From Rutpela maculata (Eukaryota; Arthropoda; Insecta; Coleoptera; Cerambycidae), in contig OW386292.2 in NCBI GenBank assembly GCA_936432065.2, positions 13,112,918-13,176,917 on the forward strand: a stretch of 64,000 nt of DNA. The letters run 5' to 3'. Of the stretch, positions 44,725-55,649 are shown one piece after another; the first letter of the stretch is position 1, and every line of letters begins with the position of its first letter. The notes beneath the pieces were generated by a model that saw only the letters and a list, made by a program, of their open reading frames with translations, was not told the origin of the DNA and made no database searches. A program made the translations under genes and the position numbers.

Positions 44725-45460
44725 TTTTAACAATGCTCACTCACAATTAACTCACAAATTAGTTTTTGACATTTACAATTATTCCGATTTTTTTTTGTTA
44801 ATATGCATATATGTCAATGGAAAACAATTCGAACATTTATTGTAGTTTAGTTTTTCATATTTTTGGCAAAATTATTTTATATTATTATACGAAGTGTTGT
44901 TATTGTTAATAGTTTTCCATGGCCTCACAAATATATTAAATGTTTCGAAAATTAACCACTTTTTTTAGAGATATATCATTGAATAGCTAATTTAAGTTGT
45001 GATCGAATAATGAAACAATTTACGGAGTGTTCCATTTAAAAAACACGTTATGTCTATATCTCGAAAACTGAGGCATGCATAATTTTCTTTTTATCAGCCA
45101 CGAATTCTACTCAAAAAAGTGCCTTAAAAATATCTTACTCAATTTTCGATACGATGCGTCGAATGGGGCAGGAATTCGAAAACGTGGCAATAATTCTATT
45201 TCCAGTGACAATCCTTTAAAAATTCGTGCATAAGGATTTTTGAGGGTGTACATTTTAAACCTGGCGTTGAAATGTAGAAATTAAAGATGGCGGTTTCAAT
45301 ATGGCGTCATAAAACGTTCACTTCTGGATTAATTGAAACATTTTTAATAAATACAGGTTTCTGGTGTTACTGAAAATAAAAAAAATGCGTGCGTTCTGAA
45401 AAAGACATTTAAAAATAATGTATTCCAATATGGAGACTGAAGTATGTGGGTTATTTGAAC
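44725..45460. other. Gene-poor stretch with MITE-like text
   Basis: GGAGTGTTCCATTTAAAA (45020-45037), followed by ATCTCGAAAACTGAGGC, has the look of the start of a Tc1/mariner-type MITE seen in many insects, but I found no matching far end. No gene. Confidence 0.35.
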
Positions 45461-48274
45461 TAGGGGAGGAGTGCCATGAATGGGACAAGTATTGAATGGG
45501 ACAGTGCAGGTATCTATAGTATGTTTGGGAATTATCGGTTTTTATTATGATGGATAGATGACACTACATGTACTGTTGAATTTAACAAATATTGTCGTAG
45601 TTTCAACTGTTCAGTTTTTCACAGAGTTAGACTTGAGTCTCATGCGTGATTAAAGTAAATTGTCGAATTTTTCTATAAAACTAAAGTGATTAGGAATTAT
45701 TGACTTTCACTTTTTGAAATTGTATGTGAGCTATAACCCAAGACACTATAAAATATTCTAGTGACTCCAAAGTTTGCAAAGTGAGGGTAAGTATTTTTAA
45801 CCTAACTTTTTCAAAAACATTGTTGTGAGTTTTGAATGGGACATATTTTTGGGTCATGAATGGGACAAAGTCCCATTCATGGCACAGTGTCCCATTCAGG
45901 GCATAGTTAATTTGATTTCTAATTTCTAATACTTTCTTTTAGATTGAAGATGACTCCTAAGGGCAAGAAAATTTTTAGAATAGAGTCCGATACCATGAAA
46001 GCAGCGGTAAAAGACATAATAGACAATAAGTTGTCTATTCGCAGAGGAAGTGAAAAATATAACATTTCAAAATCAGCCTTGCAGAGGGCAGTCAAGAAAG
46101 CTCTGCAACTTGCTAATTTAGACGATTTTGAACATCGACCCGATATTGGAAACAGACGCATATTTACGTCCCAGCAAGAATTTTTGTTAGTTGATTACCT
46201 GATAATGGCGTCAAAAATGTGCTATGGATTAGGGCACACAGCACTTCGACAACTTGCCTACAAATATGCACAAGCATTGAAAATTCCTTATCCTGAAAAA
46301 TGGGATATTCAAACCAAGGCAGGGTTAGACTGGCTTAAAGGTTTTAAGCGAAGACATAAGAAATCATTATCTCTCCGGAAGCCTGAAAAAACGAGTTTGA
46401 GTCGAGCCACTGCTTTTAATCCAACGACTGTAAAGGCGTTTTTTGATAATCTAGAAGAGGTGATGAAAAAATATCATTTTAAAGCAGAAAATATATACAA
46501 CTGTGATGAAACAGGCCTTGCCACTGTCACAGATCCGCCAAAAGTTTTTTCGCAGAGGGGATTAAAGCAAGTTGGTCAGGCTACATCTGCAGAACGGGGA
46601 ACATTAGTTACGATGTTGTCTTTCATATGTGCAAATGGAAATACTGTACCACCAGCTTTTGTTTTTCCAAGAGTGCATTTCAAAGAATTCATGCTGCACC
46701 AGCAGGTAGTTTAGGGCTTGCCAATAAATCAGGATGGATGACTGAAAGTAACTTTTTATTAGCTATGAAACATTTTGTAAAATATGCAAAACCTTCTCAA
46801 GAGGATCCAGTCTTACTGTTGCTTGACAATCACGAGTCTCATATTAGTATTGATATTATCAACTACGCAAAAACTAATAATGTGATACTGTTAACGTTCC
46901 CCCCACACACCAGTCATAAGTTACAGCCCCTAGATGTTTCACTATATGGACCATTTAAAACGTATTTTAAAAGTGCCCAAAATGAATGGATGTTGACCAA
47001 TCCTGGTAAAACGCTCGATATTTATAAAATATCAGCGATTGCAAATAAGGCTTATTTAAATGCATTTACTCCAAAAAATATCATCGGGGACTTTTTATCA
47101 ACCGGTATACATCCTCTTGATCGTCATGTATTTAAAGACTCAGATTTCTTAAGCTAATATGTGACAGACCACGATGCACCATCAGCCAGCAACATCAAAT
47201 CTACCGCACAACCTTCAACAAGCACCATTGATCCTATATCGTCAAAATTACAACCATCTACAAGTAGGATTGAACCTGTAGCATTACAATCACAACCATT
47301 AATAAACAGCACTGTCCCTGTAACACCTGAATCAGTAATGCCTTATCCAAAAGCACCAGCGCGTAAGAATAAAGGTCTTCGAAAAGGAAGAAAGAAGGGA
47401 GCTACTAGAATTCTTTCTTCCAGAAATAAATAAACTGGAGGAAGAAAGAAATGAAAAATTAAGGAAGAAAAATCTACAAAATCTAAAGAAAGTTACGAGA
47501 AAGGTTTTAGAAGAAAGCACCAGCAGTGAATCCGATGTTGAAGACATGGATTTGGAGGAATCGGATAATGACATCCTTGATATGGATGTTGACGAACAAG
47601 AAGACTCAACATCAAATGATAGCCATGAAGAGGTTTTAATAGAAGAAAACGATTTTGTCTTAGTGGACTGTTCAACAAAGAAGAATAAGTTAACCTATAT
47701 TGGATACATTCAAAGAAAATTGGAAAATAGCGAGTTTCAGATTAAATTCTTATGGCGATTTGGAAATTCCAAGAAATTTTTTTATCCAGCTAAAGAAGAT
47801 ATTTCAGATATAGAAAGAGAAAAAATTTTGAAGAAGCTAAAACAACCTTCTAAAAATTCTGGAACTCTACGAACACAAGGAATTTTGATGTTTGACTTAG
47901 ATTTTAAAAATTATGAAGCAAAATTTGGAAGAATTCTCTAGGGAGCATAATAAAAAGTACCCAGAAATAATTACCGTTCAGTTGTTTAGTTTTACTTCTT
48001 TATTTATGTTAGAATATGACAGTAAACGATGTTTATATCCATGTTTTGTTCTGGTCCCATTCAATACACACGTAGTATTGAATGGGACAAAATACATATT
48101 TTTTAAATATATTTGCAGTTTCATTTTTAACAAATAATAAACAATTTTGGCAATGTCAGTCTATACTATTATTTCTAAAGAACGTGCCTGCTAAGAATTA
48201 TTGATTAAACTCAAAAAACAGAATTTTGGCGAATAAAATTAAAAAAGTGTCCCATTCACGGCACTGCTCCCCTA
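45461..48274 (+). mobile_element. Complete pogo-like DNA transposon
   Basis: Ends are TAGGGGAGGAGTGCCATGAA and, inverted, TAGGGGAGCAGTGCCGTGAA, with the TA target on both sides. TIR is about 27 bp with two or three mismatches. Inside each end the motif TGAATGGGACA or its inverse recurs: 45473, 45488, 45833, 45855, 45868, 45887 on the left and 48053, 48077, 48248 on the right. These are probably transposase binding sites. Total 2.8 kb. The element includes one coding region, now frameshifted. Confidence 0.92.
45944..47941 (+). pseudogene. Pogo-like (DDD) transposase with acidic C-terminal extension
   Basis: MTPKGKKIFRIESD leads into a psq/CENP-B helix-turn-helix (YNISKSALQRAVKKAL) and a second DNA-binding part (GLGHTALRQLAYKYAQ, WLKGFKRRHK). 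Catalytic blocks are IYNCDETGL (about 46495), LLLLDNHESH (46815) and LQPLDVSLYGPFK (46930). A deletion of two bases near 46690 breaks the frame at FKEFMLH; a TAA occurs at 47155 in the same frame as the following VTDHDAPSASN region (to 47433); another shift leads to EINKLEEERNEKLR and the acidic MDLEESDNDILDMDVDEQED. The basic KGLRKGRKKG block could be a nuclear localisation signal. The start was chosen for the helix-turn-helix spacing. Confidence 0.9.
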
Positions 48275-48380
48275 CTGAGTATATTTATTTCTATTTTTTT
48301 GTGATTTCTAGCTAATTTCACATTTTGTTGTCCTTAAGTAGAAAATGATACTCCTAATCTTACTTTTATTAACCTGTTAC

Positions 48381-48530
48381 ACAGGGTGTCCCAGATTGCA
48401 TATTCCAAACTTCATTAGGTGAACTGGGCGGTTTTAGTTATTATTTTGTCTTATAATCTATAAACAGTGAAACACCAATGTAAATTTTCACCTTGTCGAA
48501 TTTGGCATATTCAATTAGAGGCACCCTGTA
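48381..48530. mobile_element. Small MITE with CAGGGTGTCCCAG ends
   Basis: CACAGGGTGTCCCAG at the left and GAGGCACCCTGTA at the right are inverse ends of the CAGGGTG class, 150 bp apart. Flanking TA on the right fits a Tc1/mariner-type target. No coding. Confidence 0.6.
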
Positions 48531-48649
48531 TAACAACGTTGTGTAGAAACTGTATTCGTCAATGCATTACACACTTTCCATCCACCATTGTGAAAAGAAG
48601 TTTATGAGAAACTGTTAAGATATTTCCTCCATGTATAACAGTTGATCTT

Positions 48650-49405
48650 TTAATATTTTTGATTTGCATGTCTGTCCTGTTTTTCAAATACTGACAGTTC
48701 TGATGATTCTTTTGCAAAGATTATTTTAAGTGGTCGGCAATATCTTGTGGACGAAGGACGTGGGTTCTGCCAAGCTACGTTTTCTTCGGCATTCTCACAC
48801 AGTAATCGAATTGGTACCACTGATGATATAAACACACTGGCATCGTCCGCATCCCTCCCAAGGCATCTTTGTTTATAACAGTTATGTCCAGAACTACCAT
48901 CGAACCCCCACTTTGTCATCAAGTACGTAAGTTTTTGAAGTGTTCAGGTTTCAAACTTAAAATTACTTCTTCCTGTAAACTAACCAAATGCTGAACAGTG
49001 TGATCCAACAAACCTTGAAGTGTTACTTCCACAGAAGAAAATGTGATGGTTATATCTTTCTTACTTGAATAACAATTCTTTTTCGCATGTTGGACTAGTT
49101 TATAGGATGGGAATCTGTCTTTAGCTTTAGATCTTATTAAGTTATACTGGTATCGTGATAGTTTGCCTTCAACCATAGTTGACAGAACTTCCTCTGCAGT
49201 CATTTGTCTGGAAAGATTCTGCTCATACACATTGTGTGCCTCTCTTTATTCAGTGGCACGCTTAGGTGAACGCATAATAGTTTCCAAAAGCTTAGGTGCA
49301 TCGACCTGGCCAGCAGCTCTCAAACTCATTTTAGTTGCATATCCAAGTTGTGAAAGAGATGTACTTTTCCGCAGATGTTGGGTTTTGAGGCGCTTACTTC
49401 TTTCC
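48650..49405 (-). pseudogene. Transib/RAG1-like transposase remnant
   Basis: The minus strand reads LKTQHLRKSTSLSQLGYA, MSLRAAGQVDAPKLLETIM and SPKRATE (then TAA), followed in frame by LSRQMTAEEVLSTMVEGKLSRYQYN, KAKDRFPSYKLVQHAKKNCY and TLQGLLDHTVQHL. A shift near 48920 leads to MTKWGFDGSSGHNCYKQ, VFISSVVPIRL and NPRPSSTRYCRPLKIIF. The ..DG.S...YK...ISS..P.. and ..NP.PSS..CRP.. blocks parallel the RAG1 core region around its first catalytic Asp (DGMGD..., then KPNS...CKPL), which is shared with Transib. The remaining catalytic blocks are absent after 48650. No CACAATG-type ends were found. Family assignment rests on motif memory only. Confidence 0.55.
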
Positions 49406-49412
49406 GACTACC

Positions 49413-49599
49413 TTCAAATTTAATTTCTGGTTCTTTAACAGGAGTAATTCATGGGCTAAATGCTACACCACCTAATATGAATGCAGCAAGGCAAAGCATT
49501 GCTGCATTTGTAGAATATGTTACCAACTCGGAGGTAAGGTATTCTATATTGGAGTCGAGAAGACAGGAAGAAAAAACAAGAACTAATGTAGAAGAATAA
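49413..49599 (+). pseudogene. Unassigned C-terminal exon-like fragment
   Basis: After TTCTTTAACAG (a splice-acceptor-like string) the frame reads VIHGLNATPPNMNAARQ, AAFVEYVTNSEVRYSILE, RRQEEKTRTNVEE-stop, followed by AATAAAA-type signals (49598, 49618). It looks like the end of a real protein. I do not recognise it. It faces away from the Transib-like remnant and starts where that remnant ends. Confidence 0.35.
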
Positions 49600-50420
49600 A
49601 ACATTTTATATTTATTTAATAAAATCTAAAGGCAACGAAATTTCTTTGTGTTATTTTTGTGTTGCCCTTATAACGAGAGTGCATTTTCCTAACGTGTTAC
49701 ATATAATGTTTTTCCTAATTTTGATAACTAATTGTTTTGAAGCTTGTAATCAGCATATTCATTTATAAATTTGATGAGTTTTAGCGGAAAATAAATAAGC
49801 GGGCGCACTGCTTTCGCTGGCTTTGCGTTTGTCAAATTCAAACTGCATATGTCAAAATTTTTTACTAAAATCGCAATAAAATTTTAATGAGTACACATGA
49901 GTACCAGTTTAACTTTAATTTTTAAACTAGAATAGTTAGTTCATCTACAATAATATACCAAATTCACGATGTGGATGTATGAGAAAGTAAACTTTTCCTA
50001 TATTTAAAAAATATATTGTAGTTTATTCATATATTTGCATAGACTTGTTTTTGAAGTCATAATTATTATATAACTTAAACAATTATAGTAAAATAACGTA
50101 ATATGTTGAGTACATACCTGACTGTATGGGATCCATACTTAATTAAGTCAAAAGCTACAGATATAAATGAGATTTTCCACTTAAAAGTTCTGTAAAATTT
50201 AGCGCATAGAGCATACACAAATACTACTTATAAACGCCAGTTTCTTGGAGATAGCAGTATGCGAGATGACTTTGAATAAAGTTAGACTGTGGCGTAAATA
50301 ATGCACTGATATGTTCTCTTCCCATATGTCAACAACATATAGTCATTAGGCTCATTTCATTTTACGATTAAATGCCACGTTTTTTAATTCTTGCCCCACT
50401 GTGCGACGCTTGGTAATTGC
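49600..50420. other. Gene-poor stretch, nothing recognised
   Basis: AT-rich, with no motif-bearing frame. Confidence 0.4.
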
Positions 50421-50597
50421 AAAAATCCCAATTTTCCAAAAACACTCTGTAGCTCGCTAGTCGAAAAAGATAGACGATCGCGGTTTGTGCCACTATTTGT
50501 TTCTCAAAAATCGAGCTCAGGACACCTATATTGGTCTTTGTCTATCTGCCATAGTTTTAGAGGAAACCAAATCCCATCTAATTTGGTCCACCCTGTA
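50421..50597 (+). mobile_element. MITE family M2, 5'-truncated copy
   Basis: Shares TTTTCCAAAAACACTCTGTAG, GTCGAAAAAGATAGACGATC, AAAATCGAGCTCAGGACA and the right end GGTCCACCCTGTA with the complete copy at 62971-63226. The left end is missing. Confidence 0.75.
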
Positions 50598-51035
50598 TAT
50601 AAGTGGTAGAATAACTGAAAAGTTAAACTTCGTTCTTGTTTAAGACAACAATCTATATATTTATCTAATAAAAACGATTTATTATACTCAAATATACCTG
50701 AGTTACATTAACTTAAAACTACTTAATCACTATAGGATCGTCCAGCACAAAAACAGAAAAGTAATGTTATGCAATCCGACCACAAACACTCCCAATTTCT
50801 AAACCTGTGCGAACGGTATAACGGAATTTCGGTATGTATAAATTCCGATTACATCTTTTGTTATAAATGTGATTAATAGATTTCCAAAAAAACGGTGTAC
50901 TTAAATATATTTTTAAGGCAAGTAATTTATTGCTTTAGTGGTTATAATAACAGTAATTTTTTCGGCGGTAGGTAGTCGAGCTGACCTCAAGGGACGGACT
51001 TGGGCCCACCTAATGGACCTTGCAGTTACGCCTAT
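50598..51035. other. Gene-poor stretch, nothing recognised
   Basis: No gene. A less AT-rich segment at 50965-51030 (TCGAGCTGACCTCAAGGGA...) is unassigned. Confidence 0.4.
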
Positions 51036-51403
51036 TAGACAAGACGAAAACCTTGCATTCGTATGAAAAAATTTCCCATACGATTTTTTTGCATATTCAC
51101 GTTCGGGACATGCCCCTGAATAAGGATCAAGAGTTTGCCGGACGAAAATCTGGTCCCAATTTTTTTAAATTAACCTTTTTTTATATAAATCCCTTTTTCT
51201 GACGGCAGTAAAAAAAATCATTCGGGTCAAAAAAAGCGATTTTTGCAATTTATATAAAAAAAAGATAGTTTAAAAAAATTGGGACCAGATTTTCGTCCGG
51301 CAAACTCTTGATCCTTATTTAGGGGCATGTCCCGAACGTGAATATGCAAAAAAATCGTATGGGAAATTTTTTTCATACGAATGCGAGGTTCTCGCCTTGT
51401 CTA
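51036..51403. mobile_element. Palindromic fold-back MITE
   Basis: Left arm 51036-51169 and right arm 51268-51403 are inverse: TAGACAAGACGAAAACCTTG against its inverse CGAGGTTCTCGCCTTGTCTA, plus inner GTTTGCCGGACGAAAATCTG. Arms of about 134 bp surround a 100-bp spacer. The TA at each edge fits a TA target. No coding. Confidence 0.88.
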
Positions 51404-51408
51404 TATGT

Positions 51409-52042
51409 AAAAAACCGCTGCCCAAGGAATCACTACTTCCACATCCAGATTCTCTATCCAAGTCACTCACAACGAAAAAACTTTGTATGTGAAAATAATT
51501 GTTTATGGAACTTTAATAATATAATATTTGAAATCTTCTACCCCAAAAACCCATAAAACGATACCCCACATCGGTAGTGGGGTGGGAGTGGTGATAGGAG
51601 GGTGGTAGTGGGGGGGTGGATGAAGTAAAAAATATTTTGAGGTTTCTGGTTCCTGAACATACACTAAATCACAATTTTTTTTCATCCCCTTTAATAAGGG
51701 GGTGGGGGTGGTAATGGGGGTGGCTAATGCCAAAATGTTTTTTTTTGAGACCTTAGCTTCTCTTGTATATACTAAATACCAATTTCGTGGACTCTTACCT
51801 GCTTGATTTACCCATTTACCCCAAATTTACCCCAATTTACACCCCAACCCTTCGACGGAACAAGATGAAAATATAATCTAGTTCTATATCTCGTTAAAGT
51901 ACATATGTGTACCAAATTTCAAGTCAATATCTCAAACGGTTCCAGAGTAAACGTGCGCACAAAAAAAAGTTACAGACAGACCGACAGACAGACCGACAGA
52001 CAGACCGACAGACAGACCGACAGACAGACCGACAGACAGACC

Positions 52043-52084
<42 letters not shown>

Positions 52085-52190
52085 AAATTTTTTTTCGCTC
52101 AAACTTAAAATCTCGACGTTTCATGACATTTTAAGCCTATTTGGACAATAAAAATTTTTAAAAATTTTTTTGTCGTTACTATACTTCCAC
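51409..52190 (-). mobile_element. Microsatellite-cored repeat, copy E (split by an insertion)
   Basis: Read on the minus strand it matches copies B and D. It begins (right to left) in the hairpin end, whose last half is missing here (ACTTCCAC at 52183-52190), followed by a long (CAGA)n/(GACAGACC)n core (51973-52084), and ends with CCGCTGCCC at 51414-51422. The missing half-hairpin, TGGACGTGGAAGT, is found at 54058-54070, so the copy was split by the element at 52191-54055. Confidence 0.85.
51973..52084. repeat. (CAGA)n / (GACAGACC)n microsatellite
   Basis: Tetranucleotide array of about 110 bases with alternating CCGA interruptions. It is the core of repeat copy E, longer than in the other copies. 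The TDRQTDRQ-type frames here are translations of the array. Confidence 0.95.
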
Positions 52191-52880
52191 CCCAAACAGC
52201 ACGTCCAATTTTAATTACGTCTCTACAAGATATATACATGAGAAACAAAATATGTTAAGGTAGATCTAATTGTTAAACTAGTACTGACGTACACATATGA
52301 GATACACTTATGTTTATATTGACAGATTTATGTGATACAACGTTTAATAATTGTATACTGTATGCACTCAAGATTCTAAACATTTTTATATAACGTAAAG
52401 AAGGATCATTAGAATGTTGCAATTTGACGTCCGTAGAAGATGCCTACAAGGTTTAAGTCATATGTATGTGTGATGCTTTATATAATACTTGTGCCTACTG
52501 CATACACCACATAAAAATGCGATATATATACATGATACAAATAACTATATATACACTTTTTAGTTGTGTCTTGTCGTGTCTACATTCGACTATTCGAGCA
52601 TGGAACAGTGTGCGCGCGCAAAGCGTCAGCGTGAGCATACCAGCCATGTGTATCTCATGTGTCCTCTTTCCTCTATAAGAGTGGTCATAGCCACACATAC
52701 AGCAGGCATTTTTGTTTTTTAACAATATCCAAAACAATTTATATTCGAAAGAGTTTGTAAAGATTCGGCAGTTTTAAAGATATCGAGTTCGTTTAATAAT
52801 AAAATTAGATTAAAATGCATTAAAAAGCAAAATCTAGTCGTTGGGTGTTCTACTATAAAGTCTTTAAGCAAGTATTCAAA

Positions 52881-52975
52881 CAGAAGTCAGTGGTTGAGTG
52901 AGTTAAACATTAGGCGGCGAGGCAAGAGGTACGCGGTTCGATCCGTAGTCACTCTGTCTTTTTTTTTTTTTTGTT
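52881..52975 (+). ncRNA. tRNA-like SINE head or tRNA pseudogene
   Basis: TGGTTGAGTGAGTTAAAC resembles an A-box D-arm and ACGCGGTTCGATCCGTAG a B-box T-arm whose stem TACG/CGTA pairs. A run of 14-16 T follows at 52961, a strong pol III terminator. The acceptor ends pair poorly (CAGTGG against CACTCTG), so it is not a functional tRNA. Confidence 0.45.
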
Positions 52976-53427
52976 AAAATAGTTGCGAAAAAACTTTCAG
53001 TTGTTTTTTTCAAGGTAATAATTGCTTATAAAACCGATGTACGAATATACTTCTTTTCAATTTTAGGTCTGTTTTAGACCATTAAATATTCTATTTATGT
53101 TGTAAATGATATATTATACCTGACCGTTTTTTCTCCAACACGTTTCCCAGGTTTGTATAAGTACTTCAACTTAAAACTTTAATTCTTAACTCAGGTGACA
53201 CTGGTGACAGTTTAATTAAATTAAATAAGTTCTTAATAATTATAAATAAATAAAAATACTAGTAACTCGAAAAATTCAGGTTTGGGAACACGTAAAAAAT
53301 AGAAAAAAAAGAGAATTTGAAAGATTTTCATATATTTTAAATAAGGCTAGAAATTCAATTTCACACATAATAAAGACTTCATACACATCATAAATACTGC
53401 TTTTAGCATCCGAAATAACAATCACCA

Positions 53428-53506
53428 CGATAGCTCAGTTGGTAGAAGCGTCAGTACTGTAATACGGACAACAGAAACGTGTAGGTTCGATCCCTACCCA
53501 CCGCAA
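53428..53506 (+). tRNA. tRNA-like sequence, probably pseudogene or SINE-derived
   Basis: TAGCTCAGTTGGTAGAAGCG is an almost consensus A-box with one extra base in the D-arm; GTAGGTTCGATCCCTAC is a perfect five-base-pair T-arm. The anticodon stem can be drawn as GTCAGTA/TACGGAC around CTGTAA, which would put GTA (Tyr) in the loop, but with a mismatch. The acceptor 5' (CACCACG) and 3' (CCACCGC) do not pair. It probably derives from a tRNA and is not an active tRNA gene. Confidence 0.5.
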
Positions 53507-54055
53507 TTGGCAAAGGTAAGTAAAAATGAATTGAATAACTTAATAAACATTATAATTTACAGGCAACCCTTGTGAGAAGAAATTGGAGTGATGGTAAACA
53601 ATATTAGATAGTTAATGTAAATAAAATATACGGATGGCTAACAAATAAATTCATAGGATAAAACGTATATGCATTAATTACTTTATTTTTATCAAGTAGA
53701 CTTACTAACTAGTATGTAGTTTTATATGTTCCCATTGCTAAAAACCTGTGGGGGGATTACCAAATATAACCTGAAAAAATTAACGTCTAGCATAAGACGT
53801 CATTCGTCTGACACATTAGGAAGTCAATCACTGTGCATCCGATAACACACTGTGGATCAAATTATTTGTGTGTATGTAAATGGTATACTGTGGCTACATT
53901 GTGAGGCGGACGTTTAACCTTTGTGCATACGTGTTTGCCTACAATGTGTAAACGTAGCACATTTACATCGTAGAATTGTGTAACCTTGTGTCTGCATCTA
54001 GATACATCGTCACAATGCGAACACTTCGTAATCGTTATTTGGTGTGCTGTATGGG

Positions 54056-54070
54056 ACTGGACGTGGAAGT
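54056..54070 (-). mobile_element. Displaced terminal half-hairpin of repeat copy E
   Basis: ACTGGACGTGGAAGT is the outer half of the ACTTCCAC/GTGGAAGT hairpin and completes copy E once the 1.87-kb insertion is removed. Confidence 0.75.
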
Positions 54071-54977
54071 AAATTAACATATACCTTAATATGTTAAGTT
54101 ATCTTTAGAATTGACTATTTTTTGATGATAGACACGATGTTATTCAGTACGACTGCGACTGGGTGTATAAACCTCAAAATTGTAATTTAAACACGTCTTG
54201 TTCCAGAGAAACAGGTTATAATTCATTACGTCGGAAGGCAAAAGTGTTTTATACCCGACACATTGCTTTAGTCGACCAAAAAAACATAGCATAATCCTCT
54301 GCTGATTATTTTTATTATTTTTTTTTTTTTTTGGCATTTGGCCACTAACTATACAACCCACCTCTACCATAAAAAATATTTATTCCAGTTAACCTATGCC
54401 GACAAAGAAAAAACAAATATCAAGAATGAACATCAAACTTACGATAGATAATACATAACTTAAAGGACATTTATAGCTACAATTCAAACGCTTTTGTAGC
54501 CCTTTCGGACCATTTATGTGTTCACCGACTTTAGGCCATTTTCACAGTTTAAGTTTCATAGTTTTTCAACATTGAGTATTTAAATTTCCTTTCTAATAAT
54601 ATAGGTCATCTAAGGAACTTCATAAATAATCAACCAATAGCTTACAAAAACAACTGTACTTTATTCCAACACAAACTAGATAAAATACATAAAAGCATAT
54701 TAAAGCCATTTCCCTTCTGTTCGGAAGTCAAAACCCGAATGACATTTTAATCTAATCTAGAGCCGTTAAAAATACACTCTGCTTTATCCATCACTTTGGC
54801 GGGTAATTTAAAATTGTAACAACCCTACTAATACAGTAACTTTATACATCCTACCTGACGTTAAATCAGGTATCTATGCTTTTTAATATGTTGTATAGGA
54901 TTACAAATTAATGTTAAATCCAAGTTTACGACCTCCGGGTCTTGGTCAAAAATCCAAAAAACTGCGAAATTTTTTAC
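54071..54977. other. Gene-poor stretch, nothing recognised
   Basis: No gene. A T16 run lies at 54317-54333. Confidence 0.4.
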
Positions 54978-55238
54978 TTTTTTACAGTTTTTGTCGATTT
55001 TGACACCTAAGGTCTACTTTTTTGCTAAAAATAATTTAGTATTCTTTAAGAGTAGAACGTAAATTTGCTACAAATTGGTACCGGAGCGGACTCTGTCGAT
55101 TAAATAGTATCCAAGATACAACTGTTCAAAGTTTTGCAAAATTTTCATTTTTCGACATTTTTAACAATTTTTAACTTAAAAACCTGTGAAATACGTATAC
55201 TACAGTAAAAGTCGACCTTCTCTATAGGGGGTGCTCAC

Positions 55239-55632
55239 AAATAATTCCCGGCAAACTGACTTTTTCAGGTCTCCAAAAAAAATTGGTTGGAGATTCAGGA
55301 GACAGTTCTCAATCAACCCTGCAAAAACCAGCTATTCAGCCTTTTGTTTGTATGTTTCCTGAACCATAGTAAATAAATATGGTGAATGTTTTCCCATATA
55401 ATGGGCGCTGGACCGTTAAAATTCAAAGTTACAAAAAAATTTTGTTAGGCAAAGTTGTAGAGAATATTACTATGTACAAGCTGGAAAATATTTCAAAAAA
55501 AACAAAAAATAAGAAACCACCCCTGTTGCAACGCTCTGCAAGGGGTGTGGACTGTGACTTTTTGGTCGGATACTCGGGAAACACACCTCTATCGACCCTG
55601 AAAAAATCAGCTTGCCGGGAGTTATTTTTTTG
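55239..55632. mobile_element. Candidate MITE (AATAATTCCCGGCAA ends)
   Basis: AAATAATTCCCGGCAAACTGA then TTTTTCAGG at the left (55239) is inverse to CCTGAAAAAATCAGCTTGC then CGGGAGTTATTTTTTT at the right (to 55632). About 394 bp, no coding evidence; the 84-codon frame inside has no motif. Confidence 0.55.
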
Positions 55633-55649
55633 AAAAATGATATCTTTAT

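Larger units (their letters stand above)
52191..54055. mobile_element. TIR element nested in copy E, with tRNA-like modules
   Basis: Ends are CCCAAACAGCAC and GTGCTGTATGGG (inverse CCCATACAGCAC). The host repeat resumes exactly after the second end, with AC shared by both flanks (a target duplication of about 2 bp). The 1.87-kb interior has no transposase I recognise. It contains two tRNA-like segments (52881 and 53428) and an inverted pair TGGCTACATTGTGAG / GCCTACAATGTG near the right end. The superfamily is unclear: the CCC start recalls piggyBac, but the target is not TTAA. Confidence 0.7.

Noticed and set aside
51973..52084. CRISPR-like regular repeat
   Set aside because: The regularity is a tetranucleotide microsatellite without unique spacers, in a eukaryotic context.
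51905..52134. TDRQTDRQ and CRSVCRSV open frames
   Set aside because: These are translations of the (CAGA)n array in all frames.
52466..52737. Frames around 52.5-52.7 kb with Cys/His residues
   Set aside because: No zinc-finger spacing, both strands open by chance, within a non-coding TIR element.
53428..53506. Functional tRNA-Tyr gene
   Set aside because: The acceptor stem does not pair, the D-arm has an extra base and the anticodon stem a mismatch. Kept only as tRNA-like.
55379..55633. 84-codon frame
   Set aside because: It coincides with a candidate MITE and ends in its TIR; no family motif.
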